The notes below the pieces were generated by a model, which did no database searches, had not been told where the DNA came from, and saw only the letters and a program-made list of their open reading frames with translations. Made by a program: the position numbers and the translations under genes. From positions 217,093 through 281,092 of the forward strand of contig NZ_NWSX01000006.1 of NCBI RefSeq assembly GCF_002531825.1: a DNA stretch of 64,000 nt, read 5' to 3'. This document shows positions 57,541 to 64,000 of this stretch, in pieces. This DNA is from Rhizobium sp. J15 (GTDB lineage: Bacteria > Pseudomonadota > Alphaproteobacteria > Rhizobiales > Rhizobiaceae). Every line of letters begins with the position of its first letter. Positions within the stretch are counted from its first letter, which is position 1.

Positions 57541-58563
57541 TTAGAATGCACGCTGCAGGCGGAAGTAGCCCGAGGTGGAGTCGTCAGCATCATCCGGATC
57601 GAGGTACTGAACCGAAACCTTGGCGTAGAAGTTGTCGACGATCTGATAGTCAACCGTCAGACCGACCTTCCAGGCATCGCCGAGACCGTCGAAGTCATCC
57701 GGAACGACCTTGTCGCCGCCGAAGTAGTTGCCGTAGTACTGAACAGCCGGGGTGATCTTCAGCTTGTCAGTTGCCTTGATGGCGTATTCAGCAGCGATCG
57801 CCCATTCAGCCGTAGAGTAGTAGGAGTTCGGGCCGGTGGAGTAAACGCCGGCGAGGCCGAACGTGCCAGGGCCGATGTCAACCGTACCCATTGCGCGGAC
57901 AGCGCCGTCTTCGTTGTCGACGTCGTAGCCGGCCGTGAGCTGGTAGCTGAATGCGCCAGCCTTGCCACCGAGACCAACGGCAACACCAACGTTGTTGGCT
58001 TCTTCGCCGACTTTGTAGACGCCGTCTTCCAGTTCGTCGACGCTGATGCCAGCGTAGAAGGAGTCGGTTTCGTACTGATAACGGATGGAGTTGTGCAGCG
58101 TTTCGACAGAACCGATATCATCGGTTTCGCCCGAAAGGCCATCGTCCCACCAGCTGTAGAAGAGACCGGCGCGGAAGCCAGCGACGTCGAGGTAAGCGGA
58201 GTCGAGGTGAGCTTCCTGGTCGGAGGCATTGTCAGCGTTGAACTGCATGACGATGACGCCGGTCAGCGGACCGTACTCGGTGTCGCTCTTGGCCGTGAAC
58301 TGAACCTGACCGCGGGTCACTGCGTCCCAGTCGGAGTCGCCGCCGACGTCTTCGCCAACGTTAACCTGGAAACGGATGTAACCGTTGATCTTGAGGCAGG
58401 TTTCGGTGCCCGGGATGTAGAAGTAGCCGGTGCCGTAAGCGTCGCAGACGCGAACATATTCAACCGGTTCCGGCTCAGCAGCGACGATAGCGTCAGCAGC
58501 CTGAGCGCCGGATACTACTGCGAGAGCAGCAGCGGAGCCGAGAAGAAGGCTCTTGATGTTCAT
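57541..58563 (-). CDS. outer-membrane porin (Porin_2/RopA type)
   Basis: A 340-residue beta-barrel protein with a signal peptide (MNIKSLLLGSAAALAVVSGAQA). The mature start ADAIVAAEPEPVEYVRVCDAYGTGYFYIPGTETCLKI carries two Cys that are typical of rhizobial porins. Alternating amphipathic strands run to the C-terminal aromatic residue (RLQRAF). ATG at 58563 follows GGAGGTCATTT. The upstream open frame is not coding. The codon bias is strongly one-sided, in line with a highly expressed porin. Confidence 0.95.
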   Translation of the reverse strand: MNIKSLLLGSAAALAVVSGAQAADAIVAAEPEPVEYVRVCDAYGTGYFYIPGTETCLKINGYIRFQVNVGEDVGGDSDWDAVTRGQVQFTAKSDTEYGPLTGVIVMQFNADNASDQEAHLDSAYLDVAGFRAGLFYSWWDDGLSGETDDIGSVETLHNSIRYQYETDSFYAGISVDELEDGVYKVGEEANNVGVAVGLGGKAGAFSYQLTAGYDVDNEDGAVRAMGTVDIGPGTFGLAGVYSTGPNSYYSTAEWAIAAEYAIKATDKLKITPAVQYYGNYFGGDKVVPDDFDGLGDAWKVGLTVDYQIVDNFYAKVSVQYLDPDDADDSTSGYFRLQRAF

Positions 58564-59289
58564 AAATGACCTCCAATTCAAAGTTTCAATCGGGTTTGGG
58601 ATCTTTCGCTGAGCAGCGTTCCCTGCCCCATCCCCGCGTTTCAAGAAGTGGACGGTCAGCCGCCCTTGCTTCCGAGGGTGAAAATACAAGACGGGGGCCG
58701 TCACGCAATCACCAACTTGCTCGAACAGGGGGTTTGAAAGAGCCTTCCCGCAATCCTGTTGCTGAAAGGACACAAGTCGGGCAGCCGGCCCCGATTTCCT
58801 TTATGCTTTGTTAAGAAAATCCTGATTTTGCGGCTGCTTAGCCGAGATCCACAAAGCATTGGACACGCCCCAGGCGACACATTCACAACACTTTTCTGAC
58901 GGGATTCGACCCTTGGAAGAAAGATGGCGGCCGCCAGAAGCGTAACCCAACGGTCACCGAAGCCGCTTCCGCCATCCAGCCGGACATGAGTCGCGGAAGG
59001 TGATTCCCGCAGGCGATTCTCTCGTTCGAGAGCAAAGACATTTCCCGCCGGCCCGCCACCAGATATAGCCGGCTATGCGAAGATTATTCGCGACCAGAAA
59101 CCAAGGACCTAATTATGCTTGGGGAAATTTGGATGGCGGAGAAGATGGGAAAACCCTTCACCTTCCCGGCAATCCCACAAGCCTTGCCTTTTGTCTCGTC
59201 GCGCTGCTCGGTTTGTGTAGCAGTGATGTGTATCAATAGCTCGAGCCCGGCGAGCATGCAACAGACGCAACTAAGAAGATGAGCAGAGG
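58564..59289. other. 726-base region without genes
   Basis: No credible ORF on either strand and no tRNA or clear terminator was found. The left part must contain the porin promoter and leader. The right part borders the reductase/intein remnant, and no continuation of the reductase C-terminal half was recognised when read by eye in the minus strand. A part of this may be decayed element DNA. Confidence 0.5.
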
Positions 59290-60396
59290 TTACAGTTTTA
59301 TCCGAAATCCGCCGGCGTCGACTTCGGACCTGCGCTGAACGATCGCTTCATAAGCCGTCTCGATTGCAATAGTTTCAATCGCAGTCACTTTGGCAGTGAA
59401 CCGTTCTGCGTAGGGCTTCCTCGCCGATGGGCGCGTCATTTCTGCCAGACGCGCCTTCTTTTCCCTATCCTCGAAACCGATTGCGTTTTCGAAAACTACG
59501 ATATTGTCTTTGCTTACGACTAATTCGTAGTTCGCTTTCGTCTGATAGTGCTGATACTCCCGCTTGGAGTTCGGAAGCAGCGAGGTCCCCGCTTTCCTGC
59601 GCAAGTAAATGGTTGAGGCAATCCCGAAACGAAGGAGCATTCGTTGAACGGCTATTAAGTTTGGCCGAGAGGATTGATTAAGGCGCACGGATTGCCCCTT
59701 TTCTTTGTCGCCAGCGACAGTACCGTCGGCATCAAAAAACCCCCCCAGAAATCCTCGGACCAGAGACGCATTCCCTTCGATAAGTTGCGGCTTAATCAAC
59801 TTGGTTTGACTTTCCAGAAATTGCGCGGCGAAATCCTCAAGCGCTCTTGTCTGAATAGAGAGTGTGCCGTGGATATCGTTGTAGGCTCCGCCGGAATAGG
59901 TCTTGCTAACTCCCATGGTGCGTATGATACGGTCTGCGCGATCCGCTAGGTCCGCATGATGAGGCATCCAAAACCGCAGGTACGTGCCGCTACTGTTATG
60001 TGGGTTATGCCCGCCATTGCCAGTTACCTGTCCGAGCAACCAGCCCCGTTCAAAATCTCTTGAATTGGTTTCAATTATCGAACTCCGGTTGTTGGCAATC
60101 AGCAGCACTGTTCCCACCTCGATCGAACTTGCTTGCACCCATGCCCTTTGACCTACGGAAGCTCCTCCGAACACTCTGCCCCTTGCGACCTCAATAAGCA
60201 CCTCCTGATCAGGGCTGAGGGTGATCTCGTAGCCGCGATCGGTCGCAACTCTTAACAATGAGGGAACTTCAGTTTCTTGAAGTGCCTGATGAGTGACTTC
60301 CAGATCAGTGGAATGAACCCTGAACGCCTCGCGGAGGCCTGAAGCTCGCCTAGGTCCCAGCGTAGTCGTTATGTATGTTTCAGCGGCAACGGACAT
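59290..60396 (-). CDS. degenerate intein-like Hint/LAGLIDADG protein
   Basis: A 368-residue protein with the layout of an intein. The start SVAAETYITTTLGPRRASGL resembles the first Hint block, with Ser at the cysteine-1 position. A LAGLIDADG pair follows: motif 1 WLLGQVTGNGG (about 119-129, with N where the catalytic D should be) and motif 2 GFLGGFFDADGTV (about 215-227, intact). The C-terminal end AYEAIVQRRSEV...RIKL falls where block F/G should be but lacks the His-Asn splice end. Splicing is therefore unlikely. It lies eight bases after the reductase fragment stop, in a different frame, and is less GC-rich than the surroundings. Confidence 0.75.
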   Translation of the reverse strand: MSVAAETYITTTLGPRRASGLREAFRVHSTDLEVTHQALQETEVPSLLRVATDRGYEITLSPDQEVLIEVARGRVFGGASVGQRAWVQASSIEVGTVLLIANNRSSIIETNSRDFERGWLLGQVTGNGGHNPHNSSGTYLRFWMPHHADLADRADRIIRTMGVSKTYSGGAYNDIHGTLSIQTRALEDFAAQFLESQTKLIKPQLIEGNASLVRGFLGGFFDADGTVAGDKEKGQSVRLNQSSRPNLIAVQRMLLRFGIASTIYLRRKAGTSLLPNSKREYQHYQTKANYELVVSKDNIVVFENAIGFEDREKKARLAEMTRPSARKPYAERFTAKVTAIETIAIETAYEAIVQRRSEVDAGGFRIKL

Positions 60397-60404
60397 TTGA
60401 CTAC

Positions 60405-61139
60405 CTAAGATAGTTCGGAAACGAGGATAGTTTTATCGCCACATGGGTTAACGATCATCTGGTACGACAGGTTGATCACCTGTTCGGCGATCTCCGTCAT
60501 CAGCCTGCGGGCGTCTTCGTCGGGCGCGTACTTGCTGCCCTGCGCATAGAGGCCATCGACGTAGGCTTCAATGCCATGGTTCTTATGGGTGAGCTTGTCC
60601 ACGTTGATGAGGCCGGGCTCGCCGGTCTTGTCGTGGTATGCGGCCTTCGCCAGTTCGCAGAGAACCTTGTAGGCGTGCAGGTCCCATTTATCTATCTTAC
60701 CGGCGGCGTACAGGATGGTGGCATAGCCGACAGAGCCTGCAACGTCCTTCGAGCCGATCAGCTTGACAACCTTGGTGACGCGTTCGCGGAACTCGGCGTC
60801 GATGGCTACAGAGTTGTTGGATGACCAGAGGAAGCCGCCGCGCTTCAGCTCGATGAAGCCGAAGATGGTCTTGTCCTTCCAGTGCTTGGTTGCCATGCGG
60901 GCGGCACGGCGGGCACCACCTACAAGCACGCACTCGGCGGCGTAGTGGTCGGCGTAGATCGCAGCGCGCCACGGAAGCATGCCAGCGTCCCTGAGCTTGG
61001 CGATGGAGGCAATAGCGCCCATCAGCGGGCCGGGGCCGGAGGCCGGGCGACCCTGCATGCCCATGATCGGACGGCCCTTCTCGCGGACGCCGGAGAATTC
61101 GAGGATGAGCACTTCGCTGCGGCGCTTCTGGAACGCCAT
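60405..61139 (-). pseudogene. class II (B12-type) ribonucleotide reductase fragment
   Basis: A 244-residue internal piece of a phage-type adenosylcobalamin ribonucleotide reductase. It begins at MAFQKRRSEVLILEFSGV and carries GMQGRPASGPGPLM, GGARRAARMATKHWKD, FLWSSNNSV and GEPGLINVDKL. It ends at IVNPCGDKTILVSELS, just after the catalytic NPCG cysteine; the usual glutamate is D. A full protein would be roughly 600-700 residues, so about 250 N-terminal and 200 C-terminal residues are missing. Codon use is like the host, so it may have been acquired from a host-adapted phage. The intein-like ORF follows directly. Confidence 0.82.
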
Positions 61140-61350
61140 GACTTCGATCTTCTCGATGGCCTTCTTTTTAATGAGAGACGATGGAAGAGGGATTTGATTA
61201 GGAGTGACTGTGATCGATAAGATATTGCAGTCCTCGCAACTTGTTGCAGATGGAGATGACACCGGGACAGCGGATATGTGGGGACTCACAAATGCAAGAT
61301 ACCTCTGATCAATCGCAGCAATCGCTGGCGAAGCTAACGGCCTTATCTTC

Positions 61351-61764
61351 CTACTTCCGGATAAATGATATGCCCGAAAGCCCGGACAACCGATCCCACC
61401 CATGTTCCGTGAGTTCGAACATTTTGGCTGATGGATTGCAAAAAATGCGATCCGATTTTAGCAATGCTCCAACAACCCAGGCATCCGGCCTAACGTACCC
61501 GTCACTAAACTGGATGCCTTTCATTGGTATCCTGCCGCCGGTGAAGAGCGTGTAACCAAACAGAAACGCGTCCGTGCGTGACTTTTCATTTTTAGCGTTA
61601 TTCGCTTCCTGTCCCCAGGCCTCGATGGTCTCTAAGTCGAGGAAGGGCGCTGCCTGAGATGTCCAAGCTGAGGCCTTCTTGCCGTCTATCCTAAGGCAAA
61701 TATTGTCAAAGATGACACGCGCATTCTCGCAGGAAATTGGAAGCACATGATCCCCCTTCGACAC
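61351..61764 (-). CDS. hypothetical 137-residue protein
   Basis: GTG start at 61764, product MSKGDHVLPISCENARVIFD through TEHGWDRLSGLSGISFIRK. It is soluble, with a possible alpha/beta layout (VIFDNICLRIDGKK; AFLFGYTLFTGGRIPMKG). No family is recognised. It lies upstream of the reductase remnant and is divergent from the nuclease-protease fusion, sharing an AT-rich 199-base promoter region (61765-61963). Its composition is less GC-rich than the core genes. Confidence 0.55.
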   Translation of the reverse strand: MSKGDHVLPISCENARVIFDNICLRIDGKKASAWTSQAAPFLDLETIEAWGQEANNAKNEKSRTDAFLFGYTLFTGGRIPMKGIQFSDGYVRPDAWVVGALLKSDRIFCNPSAKMFELTEHGWDRLSGLSGISFIRK

Positions 61765-61963
61765 TCATGATCATAATTTGCTACAATAAGAGTTCCCTTT
61801 TCTCAACCCCGGTCACCAGCGTCAAAACCGTGGTTCTGGCGGAACCCGATCTTTGCGGGGATAAATTGTCTACGAATGCAATTTTGCTAAAATAATCGGC
61901 TTCTCGAAACCTGTTTTCCATCTAGAATGAAGATGGTTTTTTGAAATTCAAGCGTCGAGGCGA

Positions 61964-63265
61964 TTGGTGAGTTCGACAAGCAAAGGCGATCGGCTAGAGG
62001 ATGCTTTCCATCAATATCTCGTTGATCAACAAGATCGTGGAGAGCTCGTGTTCGGAGCGTATCCTCCCGGGAACTGCAGAATTCACAGGAAAAAAAGTTA
62101 TTACTGTCGAGAACGCGAGGCAGATGTCGAATTCGATATCGTTTTAGAGCTCTATCGGACCGGGAGAGACACTCCTCACCTCTATGTCATTTTCGAGTGC
62201 AAAAACCACGATGCGAACATCTCCGAAGTTCACGTAAATGACTTCTCATCAAAAATTGGTCGCATATTTTCGCATGCGGTCAAGGGCATTCTCGTCGTAA
62301 CTTCGAGATTGCAGTCTGGAGCCGAGAAGGTCGCCAGAAATGCACGAATGGGTATCGTTAAGTTTGATGAGCTTGGTCTGGAAATTATTGCCGACCGCAG
62401 GGGTTCCTGCGTTGAGCATGGTTTTGTCCGCTCTCAAATTTTCAGAAGTGACGATGCTACAAAATCGCTGAAATTTTCCGCCTATCACGATGGGAAATAT
62501 TTCAGCTCGATCCACGAGCTTATAACAAACCTCGATCCTGAGCTGCCAGACCATGCTCGGCACAACAATGAAGGTAGCAGCCTTTCAGTACCCTTCCTTT
62601 CACTCGGTGAAATAAAAGCCTCAGCTGCGAAGGTGCTTGAACTCACGGATTACAAGACCGGCGCGGTGGACCTTTCAACCATTTGCCGGAGGCTATCGAT
62701 CGATTTGCAGTTCGTTGATCATGCCAAGTTTGACACTGACGGCGTCGCCGTATTGGGCTCCGCAAACTTTGGGCGCAAGACCATACAAATAAACACTCAT
62801 ACACGCGAAACGCGAGAGCGCTTTACGATCGGCCACGAGATCGGTCATTTCTGCTTAGAGCACGAAAGATATTTGCGATCCGAGACGATTATTGAAAGGG
62901 ATCTTTTCATCACCCGCGAAAAAACCGACAGCTTCAATTATGAGCGTCTTGAATATCAGGCGAATGCCTTCTCGGCCGAGCTTATCCTGCCAGATGATAC
63001 TTTCTTGTGGAAGACGGCGCACTTCCGCCGTGATCTAGACATGAGAGATCGAGGGCATGGATATATATTTGTCGACGACCAGCCCTGCAATTATCAACCC
63101 TATGAGGAACTACTCTCGCTTCTATCGACCTACTTCGCGGTTTCGAAGAAAGCTATTGAAGTGAAGTTTAAAAAGGAGAAGCTATTGACCGATCATAGGA
63201 GGCGTGTTGATGCTTCTCCTACGTCTGGGCTCGTCTCAGATTTGATTTCATCTCGGAGGCTCTGA
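61964..63265 (+). CDS. PD-(D/E)XK nuclease-ImmA/IrrE metalloprotease fusion
   Basis: A 433-residue two-domain protein. Residues 1-150 look like an Mrr/PD-(D/E)XK nuclease: D58 in EFDIVLEL, then E78-C79-K80 in IFECKNHD, with further segments VNDFSSKIGRI and VTSRLQSGAEKVARNARMG. Residues 220-390 are an ImmA/IrrE-type zinc protease: HEIGH at 291-295 and the third ligand E330 in LEYQANAFSAELILP. ImmA-type proteases cleave repressors or anti-toxins, so one reading is a regulated nuclease effector. GTG start follows GGCGATTG. The neighbouring gene is divergent; low GC marks it as acquired. Confidence 0.78.
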   Translation: MVSSTSKGDRLEDAFHQYLVDQQDRGELVFGAYPPGNCRIHRKKSYYCREREADVEFDIVLELYRTGRDTPHLYVIFECKNHDANISEVHVNDFSSKIGRIFSHAVKGILVVTSRLQSGAEKVARNARMGIVKFDELGLEIIADRRGSCVEHGFVRSQIFRSDDATKSLKFSAYHDGKYFSSIHELITNLDPELPDHARHNNEGSSLSVPFLSLGEIKASAAKVLELTDYKTGAVDLSTICRRLSIDLQFVDHAKFDTDGVAVLGSANFGRKTIQINTHTRETRERFTIGHEIGHFCLEHERYLRSETIIERDLFITREKTDSFNYERLEYQANAFSAELILPDDTFLWKTAHFRRDLDMRDRGHGYIFVDDQPCNYQPYEELLSLLSTYFAVSKKAIEVKFKKEKLLTDHRRRVDASPTSGLVSDLISSRRL

Positions 63266-63385
63266 CAGTCCTCTTAAGCAGACTGTCGATTTGCGACCGC
63301 GCATGAGCAGCAATGCGGCGATATGCTGACGCCCCCCTGATTGGGTCAGCCGCTGTTGCCACCACGGGAGCCTATTTATCCTTGC

Positions 63386-63832
63386 CTATTCACCCGTGTA
63401 GATTTGATGCCTCGGAATAATGAAGCCTTCCGGGATCGGAGCGCGGTCAAAAATTTTGGCAATTTGCGGGCCGTGTTGCATCCGGAGATCGCCCGCGAGG
63501 TCTACCGGGACCAGAGACAGCCGTGCAAACCATTCCAAGCCTGTGACCGAATATCGGTTCACAATATGCAGCCAGCGGTCAGGCTCTCTGAAGCGCTTGT
63601 GGAGCGCCATGTGAAGTGAGTGGGTGAGGGTGTACGGCCGCCAGTCGTAATAATTCTCGCTGTGGAGCCTTAGCTGGGTTTTCTGTCCAGAGATGCAACA
63701 GGTTGCACCGCGCTCGGCCCAGCCGTTGTCGATCAAGAAATGGATTAGCTGCCAGCCCCGCACACGCTCTTCGAAAACGAAGCCGTTGTAAGTTGGGGTC
63801 GTGCCCCACTGCCATTGTCTTAGACCTTTCAA
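63386..63832 (-). CDS. orphan protein with HNH-like spacing
   Basis: A 148-residue ORF opening at TTG (63832), with the frame staying open further upstream. The stretch HSENYYDWRPYTLTHSLHMALHKRF recalls the HNH endonuclease spacing (H...E/N.Y...C..CH...LH), but lacks the cysteines. It also has NRYSVTGLEWFARLSLVP. No family match is certain, so the HNH reading is speculative. It lies at the window edge, 120 bases past the nuclease-protease gene, on the opposite strand. Confidence 0.4.
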   Translation of the reverse strand: MKGLRQWQWGTTPTYNGFVFEERVRGWQLIHFLIDNGWAERGATCCISGQKTQLRLHSENYYDWRPYTLTHSLHMALHKRFREPDRWLHIVNRYSVTGLEWFARLSLVPVDLAGDLRMQHGPQIAKIFDRAPIPEGFIIPRHQIYTGE

Positions 63833-64000
63833 GGCAGAATGCCTTCCCTTCGCTCGACGTTCGCCGCTGGCGCGAACTGAGGAGAATTGACAGGCAACCC
63901 TTCTGTCTTTGGGTTCTCGCAGGGAGGAGCCCTATCCGTAAGTCTCGCTCATTTGGAAAGCGCATCTGTGTTTAAGCGTGGAATGTTGACCCCTCTGGCG

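Noticed and set aside
59100..59280. tRNA or attachment site next to the accessory region
   Set aside because: No cloverleaf or TTCRA loop was found and no matching direct repeat was seen.
58900..59289. C-terminal half of the ribonucleotide reductase
   Set aside because: The minus strand read by eye showed frequent stops and no recognisable reductase motif.
63579..63975. Overlapping 128-codon (minus) and 90-codon (plus) frames at the window edge
   Set aside because: They overlap the 63386-63832 ORF or each other, and neither shows a motif or a good ribosome-binding site.

Overview
The window reads as a chromosomal segment of an alphaproteobacterium of the Rhizobium etli / R. leguminosarum type. 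The support is high GC, dense coding with ATGA-type overlaps, a RIME-like repeat, a 2-cysteine-free rhizobial porin (Porin_2 type), the phosphatidylserine-decarboxylase/CDP-alcohol transferase pair, and the orders rpsF-rpsR-rplI-dnaB-alr-radA-cvpA-purF and acpS-lepB-rnc-era with rsh and rpoZ nearby. This assignment comes from gene content and order, not from a database search.

Layout. 1-4.2 kb: an RTX-repeat protein, then the S6/S18/L9 ribosomal protein operon with a DUF2232 membrane protein inside it. 4.5-14.8 kb: replication, repair and nucleotide genes (dnaB, radA, purF) with alr, cvpA, an azlCD exporter with an AraC regulator, a LysE exporter and an SDR. 14.8-15.6 kb: a GH25 lysozyme gene broken by one missing base. 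15.8-25.6 kb: cysS, three tandem Gfa-fold genes, a proline iminopeptidase, cimA, rarD, a LOG-family gene and a LysM protein. 25.8-29.8 kb: an Atm1-like ABC exporter, psd, pssA and a 48-residue small protein. 29.9-43.9 kb: small housekeeping and signalling genes (SRAP peptidase, YnfA, NUDIX, YgfZ, HD hydrolases, a Cys-phosphatase, MscS, SodC, an EF-hand protein, PAS-GGDEF-EAL, MOSC, aldo/keto reductase, RecO, a lone receiver). 44-53.2 kb: Crp/Fnr regulator, era-rnc-lepB, acpS, rsh, rpoZ, a NYN protein and smpB. 53.3-58.6 kb: dapA, slt, a hydrolase and a major porin.

From about 58.6 kb to the end the character changes: long non-coding stretches, lower GC, and genes with no housekeeping role. 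Here lie an internal fragment of a phage-type class II ribonucleotide reductase that ends just after its catalytic cysteine loop, followed at once by a separate Hint/LAGLIDADG intein-like ORF; an orphan 137-residue ORF; a 433-residue fusion of a PD-(D/E)XK nuclease to an ImmA/IrrE metalloprotease; and an HNH-like orphan. This is the accessory part of the window. The nuclease-protease fusion and the dismantled reductase/intein pair are the most unusual items.

Two families of short dispersed palindromic repeats each occur twice. One copy supplies the last codons of the NUDIX gene. Several real genes are shorter than 60 codons: a DUF3563-like protein, a 48-residue protein after pssA, and a 28-codon ORF coupled to the GGDEF-EAL gene.
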